Part shown: positions 54,280 through 64,000 of the stretch, piece after piece | Position numbering within the stretch: the stretch's first letter is position 1 | How the letters are laid out: every line of letters begins with the position of its first letter | DNA from: Stutzerimonas nosocomialis | GTDB lineage: Bacteria; Pseudomonadota; Gammaproteobacteria; Pseudomonadales; Pseudomonadaceae | Direction: 5' to 3' | DNA: 64,000 bases | NCBI RefSeq assembly: GCF_005876855.1 | Contig: NZ_QLAE01000006.1 | Span: forward strand, 62,001-126,000 | Made by a program: the position numbers and the translations under genes | The notes under the pieces: model-generated | Database searches by the model: none | What the model was told of the DNA's origin: nothing | What the model saw: the letters and a program-made list of their open reading frames with translations, nothing else

Positions 54280-55443
54280 ATGACCAACGCCCTGCGTTTT
54301 TTTGGCTGGCCCCTGGTGGTCGGCGTGCTCGTAGCCCTGCTGATCATCCAGCGCTACCCGCACTGGGTCGGTCTCAGCCCCCATCAATACAGCCTGCAGC
54401 AGGCACCGCGGACGATCATGCCGCAACAGCAGGGACCGCACTCCTACGCCAGCGCGGTCAGCAGCGCCGCTCCCTCGGTGGCCAACCTCTACACCACCAA
54501 GATGACCAGCCAGTCCGAACACCCGATGCTCAAGGATCCGGTGTTCCGCCGCTTTTTCGGCGAAAGCCTGCCGCGCCAGCGCCGCATCGAGAACAGCCTG
54601 GGCTCGGCGGTGATCATGAGCCCCCAGGGTTACCTGCTGACCAACAACCACGTGACGGCCAACGCGGACCAGATCATCGTGGCGCTCAAGGATGGCCGCG
54701 AAACCCTGGCGCGCGTGATCGGCAGCGACCCTGAGACCGACCTTGCGGTCCTGAAGATCGACCTGGACAAGTTGCCCGCCATCACCCTGGGCCACTCCGA
54801 CAGCATCCGCATCGGCGACGTGACCCTGGCGATCGGCAACCCGTTCGGCGTCGGCCAGACGGTGACCATGGGCATCATCAGCGCCACCGGACGCAACCAG
54901 CTGGGCCTGAACACCTACGAAGACTTCATCCAGACCGACGCGGCGATCAACCGGGGCAACTCCGGTGGCGCGCTGGTCGATGCCAACGGCAACCTGATCG
55001 GCATCAACACCGCGATCATTTCCGAATCCGGCGGTTCGCAGGGCATCGGCTTCGCGATCCCGGTCAAGCTGGCGCTGGAGGTGATGAAGTCGATCATCGA
55101 CCACGGCCAGGTGATTCGCGGCTGGCTCGGCGTGGAAGTGCAGTCGCTGACGCCGGAACTGGCCGAATCCTTCGGCCTCGAAGGGCGCCCCGGGATCGTG
55201 GTGGCGGGCGTCTATCGCGATGGCCCGGCCGAGCGTGCCGGCCTGCAGCCCGGCGACCTGATCCTGACCATCGACAACGCCAGGGCGGTGGACGGACGCA
55301 GCTCGATGAACCAGGTCGCCCGCGCGCGCCCGGGCAACAAGATCGCCATCGAGATACTGCGCAACAACAAGCCGATGACGCTGACCGCCGAGGTGGGCAT
55401 GCGCCCGGTGATCACCGCCGAGCCTGACAAGCCGGACGAATGA
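54280..55443 (+). CDS. algW: periplasmic serine protease AlgW (DegS-type)
   Basis: 387 residues: one N-terminal membrane anchor (about 7-25), a trypsin-like domain and one PDZ domain (about 285-370). The catalytic triad is His124 (TNNHVTAN), Asp154 (PETDLAVLK) and Ser228 (NRGNSGGAL). AlgW senses misfolded outer-membrane proteins and cleaves MucA to free the AlgU sigma factor. Its own promoter is separated from it by the 2.9 kb group II intron, so its expression depends on intron splicing, read-through, or a further promoter. The ATG has GGAACGCA before it. Confidence 0.95.
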   Translation: MTNALRFFGWPLVVGVLVALLIIQRYPHWVGLSPHQYSLQQAPRTIMPQQQGPHSYASAVSSAAPSVANLYTTKMTSQSEHPMLKDPVFRRFFGESLPRQRRIENSLGSAVIMSPQGYLLTNNHVTANADQIIVALKDGRETLARVIGSDPETDLAVLKIDLDKLPAITLGHSDSIRIGDVTLAIGNPFGVGQTVTMGIISATGRNQLGLNTYEDFIQTDAAINRGNSGGALVDANGNLIGINTAIISESGGSQGIGFAIPVKLALEVMKSIIDHGQVIRGWLGVEVQSLTPELAESFGLEGRPGIVVAGVYRDGPAERAGLQPGDLILTIDNARAVDGRSSMNQVARARPGNKIAIEILRNNKPMTLTAEVGMRPVITAEPDKPDE

Positions 55444-55449
55444 ACCATG

Positions 55450-55479
55450 CGTTCAGCCCCGCCGCAGCGGGGCTGAACG
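55450..55479. terminator. hairpin between convergent algW and hisC
   Basis: CGTTCAGCCCCGC-CGCA-GCGGGGCTGAACG is a perfect 13-base-pair stem placed exactly between the two stop codons (6 and 3 bases away). No T-run follows on either side, so it would rely on the stem alone. Confidence 0.6.
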
Positions 55480-55482
55480 ATC

Positions 55483-56544
55483 TCATGCCGAAAGGATGGG
55501 AGCCAGGCTATCGAGCAACGCCTGGTTCTGCTCTGGCGTACCGATGGTGATACGCAGGAACTGCGCGATCCGCGGCTGCTTGAAGTGCCGCACGATGATG
55601 CCCTGCTCACGCAAGGCCGCCGCCAAGGCGGCCGCATCATGCTGCGGGTGACGGGCGAAGATGAAGTTCGCCGCAGAGGGCAGCACCTCGAAACCCAGCA
55701 CCTGCATCCGCTCGACGAGCGATTCGCGGCTTTCGATCACCCGCGCACAGGTTTGCTGAAAATAATCGCGATCGGCGAATGCCGCCGCCGCGCCGGCAAT
55801 CGCGATGCGATCGAGGGGATAGGAATTGAAGCTGTTCTTGATCCGCTCCAGCGCCTCGATCAGCTCGGGCTGGCCAATCGCGAGGCCGACCCGCAGCCCG
55901 GCCAGCGACCGGGATTTCGACAGGGTCTGGGTCACCAGCAGGTTGGGGTAGCGCTGGACCAGCGCGACGGCCGTCTGCCCGCCGAAATCGATATAGGCTT
56001 CGTCAACCAGCACCACCGAATCCGGATGGGCTTGCAGCAGGCGCTCGATCGCCTCCAGCGGCAGCAGGCAGCCGGTCGGCGCGTTGGGGTTGGGGAAGAT
56101 GATCCCGCCATTGGGACGGGCGTAATCCTCGATGCGGATCTGGAAGCCTTCGTCGAGCGCGACGGGCTCGAAAGGAATGCCATAGAGCCCGCAATAGACG
56201 GGATAGAAGCTGTAGCTGATATCGGGGAACAGCAGCGGCCGGCCATGCTGGAACAGGCCGTGAAACGCGTGCGCCAGCACCTCGTCCGAGCCGTTGCCCA
56301 CGAACACGTGGCTGGCGGGAATCTGGTAGAAGTCCGCCACCGCCTGCCTGAGCGCGTCGCCGCTCGGATCGGGATACAGCCGCAGGCCGTCGTCGAGCTG
56401 AGCACGCATCGCCTCGATCGCCTTGGGCGAGGGGCCGTAGGGGTTTTCGTTGGTGTTGAGCTTGACCAGCCGGGTCAGCTTCGGCTGCTCGCCCGGCACA
56501 TAGGGCACCAGGTCCTTGACGAAAGGGCTCCAGAATTTGCTCAT
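55483..56544 (-). CDS. hisC: histidinol-phosphate aminotransferase
   Basis: 353 residues, PLP fold type I. The Schiff-base lysine sits in [39 protein letters not shown] and [10 protein letters not shown] are typical of HisC. The ATG at 56544 is the first after the hisD spacer and gives family length. It converts imidazole-acetol phosphate to histidinol phosphate. Pseudomonads usually carry a second copy elsewhere. Last gene of the murA-hisG-hisD-hisC row. Confidence 0.96.
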   Translation of the reverse strand: MSKFWSPFVKDLVPYVPGEQPKLTRLVKLNTNENPYGPSPKAIEAMRAQLDDGLRLYPDPSGDALRQAVADFYQIPASHVFVGNGSDEVLAHAFHGLFQHGRPLLFPDISYSFYPVYCGLYGIPFEPVALDEGFQIRIEDYARPNGGIIFPNPNAPTGCLLPLEAIERLLQAHPDSVVLVDEAYIDFGGQTAVALVQRYPNLLVTQTLSKSRSLAGLRVGLAIGQPELIEALERIKNSFNSYPLDRIAIAGAAAAFADRDYFQQTCARVIESRESLVERMQVLGFEVLPSAANFIFARHPQHDAAALAAALREQGIIVRHFKQPRIAQFLRITIGTPEQNQALLDSLAPILSA

Positions 56545-56653
56545 CCGCCCTTCTCTCCTCGAATGTGGTCGGTTTTCCATTCCTCAAGGGTGGGCAAGAA
56601 AAGCGTTGCCCACCCCAGGATCTGACTTGTCGCTTGCGGCGTGAAACGTACCG

Positions 56654-57964
56654 CTAGCCCTTGATCCGGTATTCCGCGCTGCGCGCATGGGCCGTCAGCG
56701 ATTCCCCACGGGCGAGCACCGAGGCGACCTTGCCCAGCTCGGATGCGCCGTCGGCGGAGCAGTGAATGATCGAGGAGCGCTTCTGAAAGTCGTAGACGCC
56801 CAGTGGCGACGAGAAGCGCGCCGTGCCGGAAGTCGGCAGCACGTGATTCGGCCCGGCGCAGTAGTCGCCGAGCGCTTCGGCGGTATAACGCCCCATGAAG
56901 ATCGCGCCGGCATGGCGAATCTGCGGCAGCCACTGCTCGGGATCGGCCACAGACAGCTCCAGGTGCTCCGGCGCGATGCGGTTTGCCACCTCGATCGCCT
57001 GCGCCATGTCCGCCACCTTGATCAGCGCGCCCCGCCCTTCGAGCGAGGTACGGGCGATGGCCTCGCGCTCCAGCGTCGGCAGCAGCCGCTCGATGCTCGC
57101 CGCCACGCGATCGAGGAAGGCGGCATCGGGGCTGACCAGGATCGACTGGGCATCCTCGTCGTGCTCGGCCTGGGAAAACAGGTCCATGGCGATCCAGTCC
57201 GGATCGGTCTGGCCGTCACAGACCACCAGGATCTCGGAGGGCCCGGCGATCATGTCGATGCCGACCTTGCCGAACACGTGGCGCTTGGCGGTGGCCACAT
57301 AGATGTTGCCGGGGCCGACGATCTTGTCCACCGGCGGTACGCTCTCGGTGCCGTAGGCCAGGGCCGCGACGGCCTGGGCACCGCCGATGGTGAAGACGCG
57401 GTCGACGCCGGCGATCGCCGCGGCGGCCAGCACCAGCTCGTTGAGCTCTCCGCGCGGCGTGGGCACCACCATTACCACTTCCGGCACCCCGGCGACCTTC
57501 GCCGGAATCGCGTTCATCAATACCGAGGAAGGATAGGAGGCCTTGCCGCCGGGCACGTAGAGCCCGGCGCGATCGAGCGGCGTGACCTTCTGGCCCAGCA
57601 CCGTACCGTCGGCTTCGGTGTACTGCCAGGAATCCTGTCGCTGCTTCTCGTGATAGCTGCGCACCCGCGCGGCGGCCGTTTCCAGCGCGGTGCGCTGTGT
57701 CGGCGTGATGCGATCCAGGGCCTGTTCCAGGCGCTGGCGCGGCAGGATCAGATCGGCCATCGAGCCGACCTCCAGGCCGTCGAAGCGCTGGGTGAATTCG
57801 ACCAGGGCCGCATCGCCGCGCTGCCGAACCGCCGCGATGATCTCCAGGACGCGCTGGTTGACGCCTTCGTCCGAGACGCTTTCCCAGCTCAGCAGATGAT
57901 CCAGGTCACTCGAAAACGCGGGATCGGCAGCATCGAGTCGGCGAACAGCGCAGGGACGGGTCAT
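56654..57964 (-). CDS. hisD: histidinol dehydrogenase
   Basis: 436 residues. Zinc enzyme that oxidises L-histidinol to histidine in two steps with NAD+. Signatures: [49 protein letters not shown] (Gln/His) and the catalytic APEHLEL and [13 protein letters not shown] segments. The ATG at 57964 follows GAGGCCCGAT; upstream codons do not fit the family. Confidence 0.97.
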   Translation of the reverse strand: MTRPCAVRRLDAADPAFSSDLDHLLSWESVSDEGVNQRVLEIIAAVRQRGDAALVEFTQRFDGLEVGSMADLILPRQRLEQALDRITPTQRTALETAAARVRSYHEKQRQDSWQYTEADGTVLGQKVTPLDRAGLYVPGGKASYPSSVLMNAIPAKVAGVPEVVMVVPTPRGELNELVLAAAAIAGVDRVFTIGGAQAVAALAYGTESVPPVDKIVGPGNIYVATAKRHVFGKVGIDMIAGPSEILVVCDGQTDPDWIAMDLFSQAEHDEDAQSILVSPDAAFLDRVAASIERLLPTLEREAIARTSLEGRGALIKVADMAQAIEVANRIAPEHLELSVADPEQWLPQIRHAGAIFMGRYTAEALGDYCAGPNHVLPTSGTARFSSPLGVYDFQKRSSIIHCSADGASELGKVASVLARGESLTAHARSAEYRIKG

Positions 57965-58133
57965 ATCGGGCCTCATGAAAGCAAATGCACAAGCAGGTTC
58001 AGGTCGCAGCGATGGGCTGGCGCGGCCGGCCTCGAACGCCGGCACGCGGCAAGGGCGCCAGAATATCAAGCCCGACCACGGGCCACCCGGCTATTTGAGC
58101 TATCGGGCGCATAGCGAAGCGCGAACGCTCCGC

Positions 58134-58760
58134 CTAGCGCGACTCGACCGCGGTGCGCAGGGCGTCGATCAGTGCCTGGATGCGGGCGTGCTGCATCTTC
58201 ATCGACGCCTTGTTGACGATCAGCCGCGAGCTGATCGTGGCGATCAGTTCCTGGGGCTCGAGGCCGTTGGCCTTGAGCGTGTTGCCGGTGTCCACGACGT
58301 CGATGATCTTGTCCGCCAGGCCGACCAGCGGCGCCAGCTCCATCGAGCCATAGAGCTTGATGATGTCGACCTGGCGGCCCTGCTCGGCGTAATAGCGCTT
58401 GGCGACATTGACGAACTTGGTCGCGACCAGCAGGCGACCCTTGGGCTCGGCCGCGCCGACCTTGCCCGCGGTCATCAGCTTGCAGCGGGCGATCTGCAGG
58501 TCGAGCGGCTCGTAGAGCCCCTGGCCGCCGTACTCCATCAGCACGTCCTTGCCGGCGACGCCGACATCCGCCGCGCCATGCTCGACATAGGTCGGCACGT
58601 CGGTGGCACGAACGATGAGCAGACGCACATCGTCCTGGGTGGTGGGGATGATCAGCTTGCGGCTCTTGTCCGGATTCTCGGTCGGCTCGATGCCGGCAGC
58701 CGCCAGCAGCGGCAGCGTGTCGTCGAGGATGCGTCCCTTGGACAGGGCGATGGTCAGCAT
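58134..58760 (-). CDS. hisG: ATP phosphoribosyltransferase, short form
   Basis: 208 residues: only the two catalytic domains ([34 protein letters not shown]). The C-terminal regulatory domain of the long form is absent, so the enzyme needs HisZ as a regulatory partner, which is not in this window. First committed step of histidine synthesis. It is preceded by murA on the same strand. Confidence 0.97.
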   Translation of the reverse strand: MLTIALSKGRILDDTLPLLAAAGIEPTENPDKSRKLIIPTTQDDVRLLIVRATDVPTYVEHGAADVGVAGKDVLMEYGGQGLYEPLDLQIARCKLMTAGKVGAAEPKGRLLVATKFVNVAKRYYAEQGRQVDIIKLYGSMELAPLVGLADKIIDVVDTGNTLKANGLEPQELIATISSRLIVNKASMKMQHARIQALIDALRTAVESR

Positions 58761-58845
58761 GGCGAATCCTTAGAAAATACCCGGCGCAGGCCGGTCGATC
58801 GCAACCGCGAGCCGGCGACCGGGCGGCCGCCGGCAGGTCAGGCCC

Positions 58846-60207
<1,362 letters not shown>

Positions 60208-60447
60208 TCAGGCGCGCTGCGCCCAATCGGTACTGCTGAAGAATTTCATGGTCACCGCATGGATGCTGCCGTTGGCGATCCAGGGGTTCAGATGGGCATA
60301 GATCTGCTGCTGGCGCTTGACCGGCCCCAGGGCCGCCAGCTCGTCACTGATGACGTTGAGCTGGAAGTTGCAGCCTTCCCCTTCGACTTCCACCTGGACT
60401 CCCGGAAGCTTCTCTTCCAGGAGGTTTTTCACTTCTGCAGCCTGCAT
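60208..60447 (-). CDS. ibaG: BolA-family protein IbaG
   Basis: 79 residues from the chosen ATG (MQAAEVKNLLEE). The C-terminal GSIHAVTMKFF and the conserved Cys-His context (EGEGCNFQLNVIS) are typical of IbaG/YrbA, which binds iron-sulfur glutaredoxins. An in-frame start 10 codons upstream would add only a basic tail. Its position between mla genes and murA is the usual one. A TATGAT box lies about 35 bases upstream. Confidence 0.93.
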   Translation of the reverse strand: MQAAEVKNLLEEKLPGVQVEVEGEGCNFQLNVISDELAALGPVKRQQQIYAHLNPWIANGSIHAVTMKFFSSTDWAQRA

Positions 60448-60546
60448 GTTCAACCTCGATCGGCGACGGACGCGCACGGCCGTGCATCATACAAAAAACC
60501 CCGCGAGCTGCGAACCCTGCGCGGTGCGCAGCCGACGAGAAACGGG

Positions 60547-60879
60547 TCAGGCCGACGCGGGCGGCGCGACGACCTCGTCGAAGGCCAGCACCTCGTGCAG
60601 GCCGTAAACCCCCGCCATCTGGCGCATGTCGCCCGGCAACGCGACGATCCGCAGCTGCCGTCCGGCCGCTGTGGCGTCGCGCTGATAGGCCAGCAGGAGC
60701 GACAGCCCGACACTGCTGGACTGCTGCACGCCGGAGCAATCGATGACCACCGCCGGGGTCGTCGCCTTGCGAATCAGCGCCTGCCCCGCCTGACGCAGCG
60801 CGGGGCCGCTACGGTAGTCGAGCACGCCGTCGAGCCGCAGCTCGCCCGGTGCGACCTCGGCGATGCGCGCATCAGTCAT
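60547..60879 (-). CDS. mlaB: STAS-domain protein MlaB
   Basis: 110 residues, a single STAS domain (LRLDGVLDYRSGPALRQAGQ; VIDCSGVQQSSSVGLSLLLA). It is the small cytoplasmic subunit of the MlaFEDB phospholipid transporter that stabilises MlaF. The ATG overlaps the mlaC stop by 8 bases. A GC-rich segment ending GGGGTTTTTTG on the minus strand after the stop may be the operon terminator. Confidence 0.92.
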   Translation of the reverse strand: MTDARIAEVAPGELRLDGVLDYRSGPALRQAGQALIRKATTPAVVIDCSGVQQSSSVGLSLLLAYQRDATAAGRQLRIVALPGDMRQMAGVYGLHEVLAFDEVVAPPASA

Positions 60880-61522
60880 CGCCGGTCGCCTGCTGACCCG
60901 CCTCGGTTTCGCGGGCACGCGCCACCACCTGGGCCCAGCCGTCGATGGTCTTGTCGAGATCGCCGCCATTTCGCTGCATGGTGTCGGCGAACTGGTCACG
61001 GAACAGCTTGCCCACGTTGATGCCGTTGATGATCACGTTGCGCACGCGCCACTCGCCACCGAGGTTGACCATGGTGTACTGCACCGGATAGACCGTGCCC
61101 TGGCGATCGACCACTTCCATGCCGACGCTGGTGCGCTCCGGATCCTGCTTGCCGCTGGCCGGCAGCACGCGAATCTGCTGGTTGTTGTATTCGAGCAGGG
61201 CATTGCCATAGAACTGCATCAGGCTGCGCTTGAAGTTCTCCTCGAAGCGCTTCATCTGCTCGGGTGAGGCCTGGCGCGAATAGCGCACCGTCATGATGCT
61301 GCGCGAGATGCCTTCGGCATCCACCACCGGCCCGAGGATCGTATTGAGCGCGTCGTAGAAGGCGCCCGGCTCGCTGCGGTACCGCTCCTTGTTTTCCTTG
61401 AGGTCGGCCAGCAGCTCGTCGGTGGTCTGCTGGATCACTTGATGGGCGCTCGGCGCCGCCAGGGCAACCATCGGCACGCTGGCAAGCAGGACCAGCAAAC
61501 CACGACGCAAGGCTTTGAGCAT
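60872..61522 (-). CDS. mlaC: periplasmic phospholipid-binding protein MlaC
   Basis: 216 residues with a cleavable signal peptide (LLVLLASVPMVALAAPS). The mature part is the Ttg2D/MlaC fold (ELLADLKENKERYRSEPGAFY; RYSRQASPEQMKRFEENFKR; VNLGGEWRVRNVIINGINVG). It ferries phospholipid between the outer-membrane MlaA complex and the inner-membrane MlaFEDB. The second ATG (61522) was chosen since GAGGAG lies 8 bases upstream, whereas the one at 61537 has none. Confidence 0.95.
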   Translation of the reverse strand: MLKALRRGLLVLLASVPMVALAAPSAHQVIQQTTDELLADLKENKERYRSEPGAFYDALNTILGPVVDAEGISRSIMTVRYSRQASPEQMKRFEENFKRSLMQFYGNALLEYNNQQIRVLPASGKQDPERTSVGMEVVDRQGTVYPVQYTMVNLGGEWRVRNVIINGINVGKLFRDQFADTMQRNGGDLDKTIDGWAQVVARARETEAGQQATGDD

Positions 61523-61533
61523 GTCGAAACTCC

Positions 61534-61992
61534 TCATTCTCTATTGACCGAATTCAGCAGAAATTTGCCGATCAGCTCTTCCAGTACCAGCGAGGACTGG
61601 GTATCACGGATGGTGCTGCCATCCACCAGCAGCTCGTCATCCCCTCCCACGCTGATACCGATGTATTTCTCACCGAGCAGGCCGGCGGTCAGGATCGAAG
61701 CGGTCGAATCCATCGGCAGCATGTCCACGTCCTTGCTCACTTCCATCGTCACGCGACCGGTGAAACTGTCGCGATCCAGATCGATCGCCGTGACCTTGCC
61801 GATGGTGACGCCCGCCATGGTCACCCTGGATCTGACCGTCAGACCGGCGATATTGTCGAAATAGGCGTAAAGCTTGTAGGTATCGGTACCGGAAACGCTC
61901 AGCCCGCTGACCCGCAACGACAGCAGCAGCAGCGCCAGCAGCCCGGCCACCAGGAACAGACCGACACCCATTTCCAGTGTGCGGATTCGCAT
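61534..61992 (-). CDS. mlaD: MlaD, MCE-domain subunit of the phospholipid transporter
   Basis: 152 residues: one N-terminal membrane helix (about 7-27) and one MCE domain (YKLYAYFDNIAGLTVRSRVTMAGVTIGKV). Six copies form the ring on the periplasmic side through which lipid passes. It overlaps the mlaE stop by one base. Confidence 0.96.
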   Translation of the reverse strand: MRIRTLEMGVGLFLVAGLLALLLLSLRVSGLSVSGTDTYKLYAYFDNIAGLTVRSRVTMAGVTIGKVTAIDLDRDSFTGRVTMEVSKDVDMLPMDSTASILTAGLLGEKYIGISVGGDDELLVDGSTIRDTQSSLVLEELIGKFLLNSVNRE

Positions 61993-62789
61993 CAGAAATC
62001 TCCAAACATCAAGGCAGTCAAAATGAAATCGAGTCCCAGAACCGCCAGGGACCCGTACACCACGGTCCGGGTAGTCGCTCGGCTGATACCTTCGGAAGTC
62101 GGCTCGCAGTCGTAGCCCTGGAACACCGCGATCCAGGTCACCACGAGGGCGAACACGACGCTCTTGATCACCCCGTTGAGCACATCGGAAGTGAAGCTCA
62201 CGCTGTTCTGCATGTTGGCCCAGTAGGACCCTTCATAGACGCCCAGCCAGTCGACGGCGACCATCGCACCGCCCCAGATACCGACGACGCTGAAGATCAC
62301 CGACAGCAGGGGCAACGAGATGAAGCCGGCCCACAGCCGCGGGGCGATGATGTACTTGAGCGGATCGACGCCAATGACTTCCAGGCTCGACAGCTGCTCG
62401 GTCGCCTTCATGTTGCCGATTTCGGCCGCCAGCGCCGAACCCGCGCGCCCGGCGAACAGCAACGCCGTGACCACCGGCCCGAGCTCGCGCAACAGTGTCA
62501 GGGCAACCATCTGCCCGACCGCCTGCTCCGACCCGTAGCTGGCGAGAATGCTGTAGCCCTGCAGCGCCAGCACCATGCCGATGAAAATGCCCGACACCAC
62601 CACGATGGCGAGCGACAGCACGCCCACCGAGTACAACTGGCGAACCAGCAACTCCAGCGAATTGTTGAGGCCACTCCGGCCGAGCAGGGCATGCCCGAGG
62701 AACAGCGTCGAGCGTCCCAGCGCCGCCAAAACGTCGAGGCCGGCCCGACCGAGCAGCCCGACTCGATCGAGCAGAGAATGCTTACGCAT
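61992..62789 (-). CDS. mlaE: MlaE permease of the phospholipid transporter
   Basis: 265 residues with five to six membrane segments of the MlaE family. The coupling segment [24 protein letters not shown] is the ABC-contact helix. The ATG at 62789 was chosen because GGAGG precedes it and it overlaps the mlaF stop by 8 bases; the alternative seven codons upstream lies further inside mlaF. Confidence 0.96.
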   Translation of the reverse strand: MRKHSLLDRVGLLGRAGLDVLAALGRSTLFLGHALLGRSGLNNSLELLVRQLYSVGVLSLAIVVVSGIFIGMVLALQGYSILASYGSEQAVGQMVALTLLRELGPVVTALLFAGRAGSALAAEIGNMKATEQLSSLEVIGVDPLKYIIAPRLWAGFISLPLLSVIFSVVGIWGGAMVAVDWLGVYEGSYWANMQNSVSFTSDVLNGVIKSVVFALVVTWIAVFQGYDCEPTSEGISRATTRTVVYGSLAVLGLDFILTALMFGDF

Positions 62790-63597
62790 CGGCACCTCCG
62801 AGCAGGTCATCGGCGTAACCCGACGCAGGAAAGTGGAAAGGCACCGGCCCGTCGGCCAGGCCCTGCATGAACTGGGCGATTCGCGGGTCGCTCGAATGCT
62901 TCAATTCCTCAGGCGATCCCTGCCCCAGCACCTGACCGTCGCCCACCACATAGATATGGTCGGCGATGCTGGCGGTCTCGGCGAGGTCGTGGGACACCAC
63001 GATGCTGGTGATGCCCAGTGCATCGTTGAGCAGCCGAATCAGCCGCACCAGCACGCCCATCGCGATCGGGTCCTGCCCGGCGAAGGGTTCGTCATACATC
63101 AGGATCTGCGGGTCCAGCGCGATCGCACGCGCCAGCGCGACGCGGCGCTTCATGCCGCCGGACAGCTCGTCCGGCATCAGCTCCACCGCGCCACGCAGGC
63201 CGACCGCCTGCAATTTCATCAGCACGATGTCGCGGATCATGTCGTCCGGCAGCTTGGTGTGGACCCGCAGCGGAAAGGCGACGTTCTCGAACACGTCCAG
63301 GTCGGTGAACAGCGCGCCGCTCTGGAACAGCACACCCATGTGCTTGCGCATCTCGAACAGCTCGCTGCGTGACAATGCCGGCAGGTTGCGCCCCGCGACC
63401 CACACTTCGCCGGAAGCCGGCATCAACTGCGCGGCGATCAGGCGCAGCAAGGTGGTCTTGCCGCAGCCGGACGGGCCCATGATGGCCGTCACCTTGCCGC
63501 GCGGAATGGCGATATCGACATTGTCGAAAATGCTGCGCTCGCCGCGCTTGAAGGTGACACCCTTCAGCTCGACGGCAATATCGTTGGCAGCGCTCAT
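62782..63597 (-). CDS. mlaF: MlaF ATPase of the phospholipid transporter
   Basis: 271 residues. ABC ATPase with Walker [17 protein letters not shown]-loop [15 protein letters not shown], signature [16 protein letters not shown], Walker [11 protein letters not shown] and the H-loop VVSHD. It drives lipid movement in the inner membrane with MlaE, MlaD and MlaB. The ATG at 63597 follows AAGGAG by 5 bases. First gene of mlaFEDCB and divergent from kdsD. Confidence 0.97.
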   Translation of the reverse strand: MSAANDIAVELKGVTFKRGERSIFDNVDIAIPRGKVTAIMGPSGCGKTTLLRLIAAQLMPASGEVWVAGRNLPALSRSELFEMRKHMGVLFQSGALFTDLDVFENVAFPLRVHTKLPDDMIRDIVLMKLQAVGLRGAVELMPDELSGGMKRRVALARAIALDPQILMYDEPFAGQDPIAMGVLVRLIRLLNDALGITSIVVSHDLAETASIADHIYVVGDGQVLGQGSPEELKHSSDPRIAQFMQGLADGPVPFHFPASGYADDLLGGADA

Positions 63598-63830
63598 CTG
63601 GTCTCCTTGCATGCAGCCTGCAAAACAGACGACCTCCGCCGGCTTGGAGATACTGTCGTGCGCGAGCTTTTTCGGGCGCGAACTATAGCACCGCCCCCGC
63701 AACGTCCCAAACGGGGAGCGTGTCGCCAGATTACAGATACGACTTTCGTTCAGGACCGGTTCAGCTTGGACCCGGCCCCGGATTCGCATGCCGGCACCGC
63801 GTTTTCGATGAGCGGCGCTCGCTTTGTCGC

Positions 63831-63836
63831 TATAAT
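63831..63836 (+). promoter_or_regulatory. -10 box before kdsD
   Basis: A consensus TATAAT lies about 28 bases before the kdsD ATG. I see no convincing -35 box at 16-18 bases upstream. Confidence 0.45.
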
Positions 63837-63864
63837 CCCGCGTTTTTAGCCAGACCTTCGCATC

Positions 63865-64000
63865 ATGACGAGCCAGAGCAGCCAACTGATCGACACCGCC
63901 CAGCGCACCATCCGCTTAGAACTCGAGGCGGTAGAGCAGCTGAAGAACCGCATCGACGACAATTTCGTGCGCGCCTGCGAGCTGATCCTGGCCAGCAAGG
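63865..64000 (+). CDS. kdsD: D-arabinose 5-phosphate isomerase, N-terminal part
   Basis: The first 45 codons only, cut by the window edge. The product begins MTSQSSQLIDTAQRTIRLEL and includes AVEQLKNRIDDNFVRACELI, the helical lead-in to the SIS domain of KdsD, which makes arabinose 5-phosphate for KDO. Position opposite the mla operon supports this; the catalytic part is not visible. Confidence 0.85.
   Translation, partial: MTSQSSQLIDTAQRTIRLELEAVEQLKNRIDDNFVRACELILASK

Overview
The window is a GC-rich gammaproteobacterial chromosome segment. Gene content, gene order and family signatures point to the Pseudomonas stutzeri group (Stutzerimonas). Indicators are retS directly after purD, lpxC at the end of a mra/dcw division cluster, rnpB beside mraZ, the lpoA-yraN-gmhA-dolP, sspAB, petABC and rplM-rpsI blocks in pseudomonad order, a pilBCD cluster divergent from two tandem type IV pilin genes, and a murA-hisGDC / mla block next to algW. 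The species call is an inference; no rRNA gene is present.

Layout. 1-3653: end of purD, then the hybrid kinase gene retS. 3660-8166: a CYP152-type P450, two membrane proteins, a 28-residue membrane peptide and a lone dTDP-rhamnose reductase gene. 8631-10209: a stress-type group (OsmE, a basic Rho_N-like protein, a small proline-rich protein, a ferritin-like protein). 10291-28136: the complete division and wall cluster, mraZ to lpxC, all on the minus strand. It starts from a recognisable promoter with an adjacent four-repeat MraZ operator and ends in a strong terminator. 28333-33109: rnpB, rsmI, then lpoA-yraN-gmhA/diaA-dolP. 33176-38054: sspAB, the cytochrome bc1 operon, and rplM-rpsI. 38402-41032: an aldo-keto reductase, a membrane protein, yacG and coaE. 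41145-46163: the type IV pilus block pilBCD against pilAI/pilAII. 46363-50366: a decayed cysC fragment, a REP/RAYT element and cysD-cysNC. 50495-55443: nif3-like gene, a group II intron and algW. 55483-64000: hisC-hisD-hisG-murA-ibaG, the mlaFEDCB lipid transport operon and the start of kdsD.

Most of the window is housekeeping. The genes work in envelope construction: peptidoglycan precursors (murA, murC-G, mraY, ddlB), septation (ftsZ, A, Q, W, I, L), lipid A (lpxC), outer-membrane asymmetry and quality control (mla, dolP, lpoA, algW) and KDO/heptose sugars (kdsD, gmhA-like). Respiration, translation, sulfate activation and histidine synthesis fill the rest.

The accessory interest lies in 41-54 kb. 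The pilus locus has a second pilin behind a terminator and an AT-rich patch inside pilC. Next to it is a truncated, diverged copy of the cysC end beside a dead RAYT transposase flanked by REP hairpins. A full-length group II intron sits exactly at the end of the algW promoter -10 region, with its presumed exon-binding sites pairing with that promoter. I saw no CRISPR array, tRNA, rRNA, prophage or defence island, and no wholly unknown multigene system.
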